Source: Polyangium sp. y55x31 (GTDB lineage Bacteria; Myxococcota_A; Polyangia; Polyangiales; Polyangiaceae). Taken from it: DNA of 64,000 nucleotides. The translations under genes and the position numbers were made by a program. A model generated the notes under the pieces. It had not been told where the DNA came from. It did not search any database and saw only the letters and a list, made by a program, of their open reading frames with translations. Positions 1 through 9,300 of the stretch are shown here, in pieces (positions within the stretch are counted from its first letter, which is position 1; every line of letters begins with the position of its first letter). The DNA lies in assembly GCF_029946505.1 (NCBI RefSeq), contig NZ_JARZHG010000004.1, forward strand, positions 62,001 to 126,000, given 5' to 3'.

Positions 1-614
1 ATGATCCAGTCCCGGTAGGGCACGTGGAGCGTGAAGCCCGACCGGTACATCCGCGCGTCCACGTACTCCTGCCGGATGATGTCGCGCGGATCCTGCTCGA
101 TCGTCTCCGTCATCGTCGTCGAGCGCCCGCGCGTGAGCTTCACGGTCACCTCGTATTTCACCGGCGGGTTCGGCGAACGTGACGCGCTCGTCGGCCGCTG
201 CGCCGCCGTCACCTGCGGGACCCATGAAAACTCCGCGCCCTTGCCCTTGTTCGGCTTCGGCGTCCCGCTGTGATTGCCGACCGCCTTCACCTCCCACTCC
301 GCGTCGGCCATCGGCGGGTTCGTCCGGACCGTCAGCTTCCGATCCTGCCCGATCAGGAAGATGAACTCCTTCGCCGGCACCCACACCTCTTTCGTGTACC
401 GGTTCGGCGTCTTGTCGTTCTGCCCGGCTTCCGTGTAGCGGCTCTTGTATTCGAGCTTGAACCCTTGCGGGCAATCCGCGCAGGCCGCGCCGGCCTCGGA
501 CGCGGGCATGTTCGACGCGGCCTGGTTCGCGTTCTGGAGCTGATCGGCCTTCGCGGCCTGGTCCTCCGGCCGCTCCGGCCGTGGCCGCGGAATGGGCACA
601 TCCCCGTTACTCAC
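1..614 (-). CDS. Hypothetical protein with N-terminal VPIPRPRP motif, partial
   Basis: The first 204 codons are visible; the C-terminus lies beyond the left edge. I chose the GTG at 614 because a strong GGAGGAGGTGG ribosome-binding site sits just upstream and the start overlaps the end of the preceding gene by 8 bases. The N-terminus reads MSNGDVPIPRPRPERP, followed by a short Ala/Gln-rich helix, a CxxC pair (ACADCPQGF, about residue 43) and a mixed beta-type region ending at the edge. There is no signal peptide. VPIPRPRP also ends the type VI-linked amidase at 32717-33451, so this may be a secreted effector of the same system; that is inference. I do not recognise the family, and the informative C-terminal part is missing. 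Confidence 0.7.
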   Translation of the reverse strand, partial: MSNGDVPIPRPRPERPEDQAAKADQLQNANQAASNMPASEAGAACADCPQGFKLEYKSRYTEAGQNDKTPNRYTKEVWVPAKEFIFLIGQDRKLTVRTNPPMADAEWEVKAVGNHSGTPKPNKGKGAEFSWVPQVTAAQRPTSASRSPNPPVKYEVTVKLTRGRSTTMTETIEQDPRDIIRQEYVDARMYRSGFTLHVPYRDWI

Positions 615-999
615 GACCCACCTCCTCCGCGCCCTTCGGCGCGTCCCGCTCGCGCAGCCACGTGATGGCCCGGTCCATCAATGCGCTCACCTTCTGCCAG
701 CCGCTCGCCTCCGGGTCGTCGAGGATCTCGCGCACCCAGGGCAGCGCCGGATCTTCCTCGAAATCGGGCCCGAGCACCAGCATCAGCGAGACGTAGCGGA
801 ACACGTCCTGCTCCGACTTGCACCCGTGACGCGCCGCGCGGTCGAGGGCCCGGTCGACGAGCGACGCAGCGCCCTCTTCGCCGAGCGTGGACCATTCCGC
901 CGGAAAAATATCGCGGATCTGCGCGAGCACGCGCTCCCGGTACTCTTCGAGCTCCACCCGGCGCAGCGCGTCGACCTGTTCGCGAAGGATTCTCAGCAT
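607..999 (-). CDS. Small helical protein, probably type VI secretion-associated
   Basis: A 130-residue protein starting MLRILREQVDAL, soluble and predicted mostly alpha-helical, with no signal peptide or membrane segment. The pattern (a helix around EYRERVLAQIRDIFP, then LVDRALDRAARHGC, then LVLGPDFEEDPALPWVREIL) matches, from memory, a family of unnamed myxobacterial proteins encoded beside VgrG/effector genes. It is the third gene of a tight minus-strand operon: 35 bases separate it from the substrate-binding-like gene upstream, and its stop overlaps the GTG of the downstream partial gene. The overlap suggests translational coupling and perhaps a chaperone or partner role for that protein. 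The role is inferred from context only. Confidence 0.75.
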   Translation of the reverse strand: MLRILREQVDALRRVELEEYRERVLAQIRDIFPAEWSTLGEEGAASLVDRALDRAARHGCKSEQDVFRYVSLMLVLGPDFEEDPALPWVREILDDPEASGWQKVSALMDRAITWLRERDAPKGAEEVGRE

Positions 1000-1034
1000 G
1001 GCCCGGCCACAGCCTCCGAAATCACGGCGCCCCG

Positions 1035-2588
1035 CTACGGCAGCGCCATCACCTCCACCACCGCCGCCCCCTTCGCGCCCGCCTTCTTCGGCGCCACGAG
1101 CTTTCCGCTCTCGAGATCGAAGCGCCCCGCCGCCGCCTCGATCACCTTCTTCGTCTTCGCCGCGTCCACGCCCGCCCCGCTCGTCACGGACACGCGCAAA
1201 ACGCTCCGCTCGAACACCGCGGCGAGCAGCCCGATCGTGTCGATCAGCGCCTCCTCGTCGAGTTTTTCCTGGCGGAACACGACGAGCGGCTTCGCGCCCT
1301 CCTCCAGCTTGCCCTTGCCCGCCTCGGCCTTCGTGTCGCCGCCGGGCAGCGCGCCCGACCGCGCGAGCGCCGCGATCACGTTCGTCGCGATCGGCGGCGC
1401 CTCCGGCGGCGGCGTCGCGAGCAGCGAGGTCCCGCGATAAAGCTGCCACGACCGCGCGAACAACGTCGTCAGCGTGAGCGCCCCGCGCCCCGACAAACCC
1501 GCCATCCTCGCGTTGTCCCCGATCGACGCCGGCGCCACGTCCCCGAGCCGCCGCAAGAGCGTGAGCGGCTCCGGCGCGCCCTTCGCCGCCGCCACGATCC
1601 GCGCCCCGCCCGGCGCATCCGCGGCGAGCTTCTTCTGGCCCTCCAAAAGACCCTTCGCGAACGCCGCGAGCGCGCGCTCCTTGTCGGCGACGAGCCCGTG
1701 CGGCGCCACGGCCACGAGCGGAACGAGCCGCGGCGTGTCCGCCGTCGTCAGCACGATCTTGCGCCCCGCGGCCCCGTCCGCGCCCATCTCCGTCCGATCG
1801 AACGCGACGAACGTGGCCTCTTTTTCGTCGTGGCTCCCCGCCGCCACGACCTTCACGTTCGCGGGCGGCACGCCCGCCACGTCGAGCAAGAAGAGCCCCA
1901 CGAACGTCGACGACGCGCCCGGCGCGCCCACGAGCGTCACGTCGCCCTTCACGGGCCCCGAGGGCAGCCCATCTTTCGCCGCGAACGCCTCGCGCCCCCG
2001 GGAAAAACCCACCACGAAAAACACCTCGGGCGACAGCGCCCGCAGCCGCTCGTAGGCCGCGATGAACGTCGGCAGCGGCACCACGGCCACGTCCGCGCCG
2101 TTCTCGTCGCCGCCGCCTCGCGCGAGCGCCTCCTCGACCGCGCTCATCGCGTCCGACACGCTGATCCGCACGTCGAGCCCCGCCGCCGTGAACACGCTCT
2201 TCGGCCCCGGCGTTTGTCCCTCGTTCGCGAGCATCCCCGGCGCCGCCAGCTCCCAGCCGAGCGACACCACCTTCAGCGGCCGATCGAGCAGCGGCTGCGG
2301 CTTCGCGTCGACCGGCGGCGCGCCTGCGCTCGAGCTCCCGTTCGCCACCGGCACGGGCCCTGTGCTCGCGCTCGTGCCCGGCGAAGGCCCCGCGCTCGCC
2401 GCGGCGCTCGTGCCGGGGCCTGCGCTCGTGCTCCCGCTCGGGGCGGGCAGCGCGGCTTCGGCGGCCTCGCGTTTCGGCGGCGGCGCCGTGTGGGGCGCGC
2501 GGCTCCGCGTCACGAAGATCGCGCCGAACCCTCCGAGGAGGCAGATGAGCAAGACGAAGACGATTTTCTGGCGCAAGGGACTCACCAC
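1035..2588 (-). CDS. Membrane-anchored periplasmic substrate-binding-like protein
   Basis: A 517-residue protein with one N-terminal membrane segment (about residues 8-26, QKIVFVLLICLLGGFGAIF) followed by an Ala/Ser/Pro/Gly-rich linker to about residue 95. The rest has the alternating alpha/beta texture of a type 2 periplasmic-binding (NMT1/SsuA-like) fold: LKVVSLGWELAAPG near the start, ADVAVVPLPTFIAAYERL in the middle. The N-terminus is an uncleaved-looking anchor rather than a lipobox. No permease or ATPase gene lies beside it, so classical ABC import is not supported here; a sensory or scaffold role is possible. Its GTG start overlaps the stop of the upstream protease gene by 7 bases, which indicates co-translation. 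Confidence 0.75.
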   Translation of the reverse strand: MVSPLRQKIVFVLLICLLGGFGAIFVTRSRAPHTAPPPKREAAEAALPAPSGSTSAGPGTSAAASAGPSPGTSASTGPVPVANGSSSAGAPPVDAKPQPLLDRPLKVVSLGWELAAPGMLANEGQTPGPKSVFTAAGLDVRISVSDAMSAVEEALARGGGDENGADVAVVPLPTFIAAYERLRALSPEVFFVVGFSRGREAFAAKDGLPSGPVKGDVTLVGAPGASSTFVGLFLLDVAGVPPANVKVVAAGSHDEKEATFVAFDRTEMGADGAAGRKIVLTTADTPRLVPLVAVAPHGLVADKERALAAFAKGLLEGQKKLAADAPGGARIVAAAKGAPEPLTLLRRLGDVAPASIGDNARMAGLSGRGALTLTTLFARSWQLYRGTSLLATPPPEAPPIATNVIAALARSGALPGGDTKAEAGKGKLEEGAKPLVVFRQEKLDEEALIDTIGLLAAVFERSVLRVSVTSGAGVDAAKTKKVIEAAAGRFDLESGKLVAPKKAGAKGAAVVEVMALP

Positions 2589-3910
2589 TGGCTGGAGGAG
2601 GCGCTCGGATCGCCGAGCTTGCGCCGCCCGGGGTAGCTCGATTTGACGAGGCGCTTGAGCTCGTTCACGGGCACGGCGAGGTTCAGGTTCTGCGCGCCTG
2701 CGAAGGCCCCGCCGAACTGGGCCGTGTTGATCCCGATCACCTCACCGCGCATGTTGAACAGCGGTCCGCCCGAGTTTCCCGGGGAGATCGGCACCGAGAT
2801 CTGGATCCACTGCCTTCCTTCGTGCAGCCGCCGCGCCGAGACGAGCCCGTCGGTCAGCGTGTGCTCGAGCCCGAGCGGATTGCCGATCGCGATCGCCCTC
2901 TCGCCGACCACGATCTTGTCCGAGTCGCCGAGATCGAGCGGTTTTGCCTCCGGCGCCGCGCCGCCTTCGAGCGGTTTTTTCAGGTCGATCGCGAGCAGCG
3001 CGAGGTCCGCCTCGCGGTTGTCCACGAGCACCTGGATGTCGTCGTAGGCCGCGCCGTTCTCGAACTTGATCCGCGCCGCCGCGGCGCCCTCGATCACGTG
3101 GTGGTTCGTCACGACGACCCCGGCCTCGTCGATCAAGAACCCCGTCCCGCCGCCTTGCGCCTCGCCCTTCTTCACGAAGATCGTCACGACCGACGGCGAG
3201 AGACTGCGGAAGAGCTCGGCCGGCGTCTTGTCGGCCTTGCCCGTCACGCCCGCGTCCACCGGCGCGCTCGCGTCGACCGCCGCGCCTGCGTCCGCCGCCG
3301 TGGGCGTCACCTCCGCCGCGTCCGCCGCCGCGCCTGCATCCGCTGCGGCCTCTGCGTCCGCGCCTGCATCTGTCGCCGTGTCCGCTGCGGGTGCGGGCGC
3401 GGGCGCGGGCTCGGGGAAGTCGGGCCGCACGCCGCCGAGCAGGTAGGCGACCTGCGCGAGCGTCTTGTAGCCCGAGGCCGCGAGGCGATCGCCTTCCTTC
3501 ACGTAGAGCGACCCGGTGAACTTCGCCGCGCCCGTGAACGCGAGCGACACGCCGAGCAGGAAGATCGCGAGCACGTCGGAGATGATGCTCGCCCCGCCCT
3601 TGGTTTCTCCTTCCGGCAGGAGCCTGTCGGCGATCCCGAGCGGCACGATCACGGTCACGGCGAGCGCGATGAGCGTCCGGGCGTAGCCGTTCTCCGTCAA
3701 CGCGCCGACCGCGGCCATCAGCGAGACCAGGGTCGCGACGAACCCCCAGACGATCGCGACGATCTTGACGAGGGTGAGCGCGACACGAAAGCCCGTCGAA
3801 GGCTGGCTCGGCGTGGGCCTGGGTGCTGGCTTGGGCGTGGGTTTCGGGGTGGGCATGGGGGTTTGGGGGCTCCGCTCGGCTCGCCGAGCGGAGCCCTCAT
3901 CACGAGACAC
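2582..3910 (-). CDS. Membrane-tethered trypsin-like (HtrA/DegP-type) serine protease
   Basis: A 442-residue protein with a Pro/Lys-rich N-terminus (PTPKPTPKPAP), about three hydrophobic segments between residues 42 and 127, an Ala/Asp-rich linker (about 165-220), then a chymotrypsin-fold protease domain. The catalytic triad is visible: His in VVTNHHVIEG, Asp in NREADLALLAI, Ser in SPGNSGGPLF. No PDZ domain follows; the protein stops soon after the domain (NELKRLVKSSYPG), unlike classical DegP/DegS. The active site should lie in the periplasm. It heads a minus-strand operon and is separated by 90 bases from the divergent uvrC. A quality-control or regulated-proteolysis role is the family expectation; the substrate is unknown. 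Confidence 0.88.
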   Translation of the reverse strand: MSRDEGSARRAERSPQTPMPTPKPTPKPAPRPTPSQPSTGFRVALTLVKIVAIVWGFVATLVSLMAAVGALTENGYARTLIALAVTVIVPLGIADRLLPEGETKGGASIISDVLAIFLLGVSLAFTGAAKFTGSLYVKEGDRLAASGYKTLAQVAYLLGGVRPDFPEPAPAPAPAADTATDAGADAEAAADAGAAADAAEVTPTAADAGAAVDASAPVDAGVTGKADKTPAELFRSLSPSVVTIFVKKGEAQGGGTGFLIDEAGVVVTNHHVIEGAAAARIKFENGAAYDDIQVLVDNREADLALLAIDLKKPLEGGAAPEAKPLDLGDSDKIVVGERAIAIGNPLGLEHTLTDGLVSARRLHEGRQWIQISVPISPGNSGGPLFNMRGEVIGINTAQFGGAFAGAQNLNLAVPVNELKRLVKSSYPGRRKLGDPSASSSQW

Positions 3911-4000
3911 CGCTCGTGCGGAAGCGAGCGTCGCTCTCGGTTCGGCGTCGCGTCAAGCCAGAGCTTGCTAGGAGCGCCGATCCGGCGCTAGACGAAGGAC

Positions 4001-6130
4001 GTGTCCGACGACGCACGCGCTCCCGAGCCCGAGACGGATCCGGTCCTCGCGAAGCTCGACACGCTTCCCGTAAAGCCCGGCTGTTACCTCTTCTACGACA
4101 AGACCGGGGCCGCGATCTACGTGGGCAAGGCGAAGAGCCTGCGCTCGCGCGTCCGCAGCTACTTCCAGGAGGGCGGCAGCGACTCGCGGTACTTCATCCC
4201 GATCCTGCGCAAGATCGTGCGGGACCTCGAGACCGTCGTCACCTCCACGGAGAAGGAAGCGGCCGTCCTCGAGAACGAGCTCATCAAGAAGCACAAGCCG
4301 CGCTTCAACGTGAAGCTCCGGGACGACAAGGACTTTCTCTGTCTGCGGATCGACACGAAAAACCCCTGGCCGCGCCTCGAGACCGTGCGCCGCCCCTCGC
4401 CCGACGGCGCTCGTTACTTCGGCCCCTTCCACTCGGCGACGAGCGCGCGCCGCACGCTGCACCTCGTCAACAAGCACTGGAAGCTCCGCACCTGCACCGA
4501 CCTCGACATGGCCTCGCGGCGCAGGCCCTGCTTGCAATACCAGATCAAGCGTTGCCCCGCGCCGTGCGTCTACGAGGTCGATCGCGACGAATACGCCGAG
4601 CAGGTCCGCTCCGTCTCGCTCTTCCTCGAAGGCCGCCACGACGAGCTCACGGGCGAGCTCGAAAAACGCATGAAGGAAGCGGCGCGCGCCATGGAGTTCG
4701 AGCGCGCGGCGATCTACCGCGACCAGCTCAAGGCCGTCGAGAGCGCGCGCGAATCGCAGCGCGTCGTCTCCGTGAAGGACGTCGACCAGGACGTCGTCGG
4801 CCTCTACCGCGAGGGCTCGATCGCCGAGGTCGAGCTCATCAAGGTCCGGAGCGGCCGCGTCGCCGACACGGTCTCGTTCTCCTTGCGCGGCGTCGAGCTG
4901 CCCGACGAGGAGATCCTCGGCAACTTCCTCACGCAATACTACGGCGACGAGGCCGAGGTCCCGGTCGACGTCATTCCGGACGAGATCCTCCTGCCCGTCT
5001 TGCCGGACGGCGCCGAGGGCGTCTCCGAATGGCTCGGCGATCGCCGGGGCCGCAAGGTCGCGCTCGTCGTGCCGCAGCGCGGGCCGCGCGTCGAGCTCCT
5101 CGCGATGGCGCGCGAGAATGCGGAGCACGCATTCAAGGAAAAACAGCGCGCCTCGGACGACATCGAGGCGCGGCTCGACGACCTGCGCGAGCGCTTGCGC
5201 CTGCCCTCGCTCCCGCGGCGCATCGAGTGTTGCGACATCTCGCACCTCGGCGGCGGCGACACCGTCGGCTCGATCGTCGCGATGAAGGACGGCCAGCCCG
5301 ACCGCAAGCATTACCGCAGCTTCCGGGTGCGCACGAAGACCGAGGGCGACGATTACGCCGCGATGTACGAGGTCCTCGCCCGCCGCTTCCGGCGCGGCCG
5401 CACGGCAAAGGAGATCAAGGAGGCCGAGGTGGCCGCGGAGGCAGCGGCAGAGGCGGCCGCGGAGGCGGATCTCGCTTCGGAGGCGGCGGCGATCGCGGAG
5501 CCGGGGACGGAGATCGAGGCGGCCGCGGAGGCGGTCGACGAGGCCCGAACGGAGACGCCCTCGGAGCCGCCGCCGCCGTCGTCGGGGAAAAAGGCCGAAG
5601 CGGAGTGGGATTTGCCGGACCTTTTCGTGGTCGACGGTGGCCGGGGGCAGCTCAATGTCGCGCTCTCGGCGGCGCGTGATCTGGGCCTGCATGAAATGCC
5701 GATCGTGGGCCTCGCAAAGGAGCGGGAGAGCGTGATCGGCGAGAAGATGGTCGACCGCGTGTATTTGCCTGGCCAGAAGAACGGCATCTTGCTCCGGCCG
5801 GGCAGCTCGTCGCTGTTTTTCCTGGCACGCGCCCGCGACGAGGCGCACCGGTTCGCGAACCACATTCGCGAAAAGCTCGGCAAGGCGCGGCGACTTCGCT
5901 CCGAAATCGAGGACATCCCCGGCCTCGGCGACGCCGTGCGCAAGGCGCTCCTGCGCGAGCTCGGCTCGATGACGGCGCTACGCACGGCGACGGATGCGCA
6001 GATCCTCGCCGTGACGGGCGTGACGAAGCGGCATTTGACGGCGATCCGGAAGGTGATTGCGGCGCCGGGCGTGGCGGCGGCGCCGGTCGAAGGGGGCGAG
6101 CCTCCGAAAGAGGGCACGGGCGAGGGCTGA
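4001..6130 (+). CDS. uvrC: Excinuclease ABC subunit C
   Basis: UvrC makes the two incisions flanking a lesion in nucleotide excision repair, in complex with UvrB. Domains in order: GIY-YIG nuclease (about residues 22-100, GCYLFYDKTGAAIYVGKAKS), a Cys cluster (TCTDLDMASRRRPCLQYQIKR CPAPC), UVR domain (about 215-245, MKEAARAMEFERAAIYRDQL), the RNase H-like second nuclease (CDISHLGGGDTVGSIV and DLFVVDGGRGQL) and C-terminal helix-hairpin-helix (IEDIPGLGDAVRKALL). It is 709 residues, longer than the usual roughly 600-620. Much of the excess is an Ala/Glu-rich insertion of about 60 residues (around 470-532) inside the RNase H-like domain. The start is GTG at 4001. It is a single gene with a convergent neighbour downstream. 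Confidence 0.97.
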   Translation: MSDDARAPEPETDPVLAKLDTLPVKPGCYLFYDKTGAAIYVGKAKSLRSRVRSYFQEGGSDSRYFIPILRKIVRDLETVVTSTEKEAAVLENELIKKHKPRFNVKLRDDKDFLCLRIDTKNPWPRLETVRRPSPDGARYFGPFHSATSARRTLHLVNKHWKLRTCTDLDMASRRRPCLQYQIKRCPAPCVYEVDRDEYAEQVRSVSLFLEGRHDELTGELEKRMKEAARAMEFERAAIYRDQLKAVESARESQRVVSVKDVDQDVVGLYREGSIAEVELIKVRSGRVADTVSFSLRGVELPDEEILGNFLTQYYGDEAEVPVDVIPDEILLPVLPDGAEGVSEWLGDRRGRKVALVVPQRGPRVELLAMARENAEHAFKEKQRASDDIEARLDDLRERLRLPSLPRRIECCDISHLGGGDTVGSIVAMKDGQPDRKHYRSFRVRTKTEGDDYAAMYEVLARRFRRGRTAKEIKEAEVAAEAAAEAAAEADLASEAAAIAEPGTEIEAAAEAVDEARTETPSEPPPPSSGKKAEAEWDLPDLFVVDGGRGQLNVALSAARDLGLHEMPIVGLAKERESVIGEKMVDRVYLPGQKNGILLRPGSSSLFFLARARDEAHRFANHIREKLGKARRLRSEIEDIPGLGDAVRKALLRELGSMTALRTATDAQILAVTGVTKRHLTAIRKVIAAPGVAAAPVEGGEPPKEGTGEG

Positions 6131-6313
6131 CGATTCATCCACGAGGTGACGCGACGAGGTCAGGTCACGTGGAGCTCGGGATGATGGGGGGGTACGAGGG
6201 GGATCTCACGCGCTCGACGGTCACGACGCATGACATGCAAGAGGGCCCGGGAGCCTTCCCTGCAATGGGCCCCGGACGCGAGGGGTTTGCGACGTCCGGG
6301 GCTCATGCGCACG

Positions 6314-9300
6314 TCATGCGGCCGCGCGGGGCCTTCGGCGCCTCATGCCCAGGGCCACGAGCGCGAGGACGAACGAGGCGCCGAGACGCGACGAGGTCGA
6401 TTCCCCCGCGGTTCGGCAGCTACAGTTGACGGAAGCGGACGGCGGGGCGCTTGGGCCGCTGCCGGTGCTCGTGGTGCTGCCCGTTCCCGTGTCGGCACCG
6501 CCATTGCCGCCGCCACCGCCGTTGCCGCCGCCACCGCCATTGCCACCGCCGCCGGTGCCGCCATTGCCACCGCCGCCGGTGCCGCTACCGCCATTGCCGC
6601 CGCTCCCGCTGCCCGCGTCGGGCTTGGGCGCGCAGGCGCCGAACGTCGTGTCGCAATAGTACCCGGTCGCGCACGATGCGTCGTCCGTGCAGCCCGTGGC
6701 GCATGCTCCTCCGACGCACGTGTATCCCTCGGTGCATGCCTCCGCGCTGCCTGGCACACACGTCCCCTGACCATCGCACAACGACGCGCTCGTCTGCATC
6801 ACGCCGTCGCACGACGCAGGCGCGCACGCCGTACCCGCAGGCCACAACGCACAGGCCCCGTTGCCGTCGCACGCGCCATTCTGCTTGCACGTGGACGGGA
6901 CCTGCACCGCGCACTCGTTGTCGGGATCCTGGTTCAGGGCCACCGGCCCGCAGCTCCCGTCCTGCCCTTGCCCTTTTTTCGCCGCCGCGCAGGCCTGGCA
7001 CTTGCCCGTGCACGCCGAATCACAACAAACGCCATCCACGCAGAAGCCCGACTGGCAATCGAGCGCCGTGGCGCACGCCTGCCCGAGCCCGCCCACGACG
7101 GCGCACACGCCCGCGTTGCAAACGTTCCCCGGCAGGCAATCCGCGCTCGATGCGCACGAGGTCTTGCAGGCCCCGTTCACGCAGACATAGGGCGCGCAGT
7201 CCTTGCCGGCGAGCTCGTTCGTGCACGTCCCTTGACCGTCGCAGACCAAGCCCTTCATCGCGTTGCCCTGACACGAGGTCGGGCCACACGCGACGCCCTG
7301 GGGCCAGAGCTGGCACGCGCCGCCGCCATTGCAGAAGCCCGTGCTGCCGCAGCTCTCCTGCGTCTGTGCGGGACACTCGTCGTCCGGATCCACGCCCACC
7401 GCGACAGCGCCGCAAACGCCGTCCGCGCCGGAGCCCTTCTTCACCGCCGTGCAGGCGACGCAGAGGCCGGCGCACGCCGTATTGCAGCAGACCCCGTCCA
7501 CGCAGCTCCCCGACTGGCATTCGGATGCGACCGTGCAGGCCTCGCCGTCCGGCACGAGTAGCTTGCACGTGCCGCCGATGCAGGCCGAGCCCGCCGAGCA
7601 ATCGAAGTTGGTGGTACAGGCATTCTTGCAAGCGCCGCCCGCGCAGGTGTACGGCGCGCAGCTCTGCGGGGCGCCCGAGGATACGCAGCCGCCGAGCCCG
7701 TCGCAGGCGCGGGCCTGCACGGCATCGCCGGAGCAGGCCGGATCGCAGGTCGTCCCCGCCGGATGCAGCGCGCAGGCCCCGCTCCCGCTACACACGCCCG
7801 TGGTGCCGCAGGTCGACGGCGCCTGCACCGCGCATTCGTTGTCCGGATCGACGTCGACCGCGATGGGCCCGCACGTCCCGTCCGGGCCCGCGCCCTTCTT
7901 CGCCGTCGAGCAGGCCTGACAGGACCCATCACAGGCAGTATCGCAGCAGAAGCCATCCACGCAGAAGCCCGAGAGGCATTGCGAGCCCTTGAGGCACGCG
8001 GTTCCGTTCGGATCCAGCGTGTCCACGATACGGGCCCTGGCGCGGAATGCCCATACACCAGGGCTCGTGTCGGCGGCGCTGTACGCCACGAGGACCTTGC
8101 CCTTCGGCCCCGCCGCGATGGCGGGCGTCCGCTCCGGCGACACGCCGCCTGTGATGAGCAGCCCAGCGGGATCCACGACGACGCCGTCCGGGGAGATGCG
8201 GGCAGCATAGATGTCATCCTGGTCCTCTCCGTTGCGCTCGTCCTCCCATACCGCCACGTACTGGCTGCCGTCCCAGGCCACTCTGGCCTTGTCCTGGACG
8301 TTCGTCTTGGACGAGATGGTAAAGAAGGAGCCGAGGAGGGTGCCATCGGCCGCGACGCGCAGGCCCCTCACATCACCGCCGCTGTCGAGCACGAGCCAAT
8401 CGGTACCATTCGAGGCGATATCCGGGATGCTAAAGTAGTACGCCATCACCGTGCTGAGGACCACGCCCGCGGGGCTCACGCGTCGGACCCCTCCAGCCAC
8501 CCAGGTTCCAGGCGACCAGGCGACGAGATAGTCGGTGCCATTGTACGCGATGGAAGGCACACTGTATTCGGGGTCGATATCGAAGCCCAGCGGATCGAGC
8601 ACGGTACCGGCCTGCGAGACGCGCGTGCCCCGGATGCCGTCGTTGCTGTCCCTCCATACCACCATGTAATCCGCACCTGCCGGGGCGATGGCGGGCTCCG
8701 CTTGCTGATAATCGTGCTTGCCGATGGCCAGGCCGGCAGGATCCAGCACCGTGCCGCTGGCCGAGACGCGGGTGCCGTAGATGTCCCAGGCGAGGGACGC
8801 GTTTCTCGCATCGGTCCAGGCCACCAGCCAGTCCGTGCCGTTGGAGGCGACGCTCGGCGCGCTCTGGGCCTGCGCGTGGGTCGTGATCGCGATCCCGTTC
8901 GGATCGAGGACCGTGCCGCTCGTGTCGATCCGCGCGCCGTAGATGTCGGACTGCGGGCCGGTGCGGTAATCGGTCCAGGTGACGAGCCAGCTCGACCCAT
9001 TGTAGGCCACCGCCGGATCGCCCTCCCTGTTCTTGCCCAACGAGAGCACGGTGGGCGAAGCGCCGATCAGCGCGAGCGAGCTGTCGAGCCGGAGGGCGAC
9101 GATCTCGTTCCCGCGGCTCATGGTCAAGAGGAGGTTCGTGCCGTCGTTGCTCGCGGCTAGCGCGTTTTCGTTATTGTAGTCGAGCGGGCCCGTGTAGACA
9201 TAGGCGGACGCCTTCACCACGCCCATGGCGTCGATTTTCGTGACGCCGATGGTGAAGGTCGTACCTTGCACTTCGGCCCAGAAAACGTAGTGGTGGCCAT

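Noticed and set aside
681-2636. Long open frame antiparallel to the binding-protein gene
   Set aside because: It is Arg/Pro/Ala-rich with no domain and mirrors the high third-position GC of the minus-strand genes; the minus frame has a membrane segment, ribosome-binding context and operon overlap.
6480-6600. Short tandem repeats as a CRISPR array
   Set aside because: They are Gly/Asn-coding triplet repeats in the linker of the MYXO-CTERM protein, without spacers.
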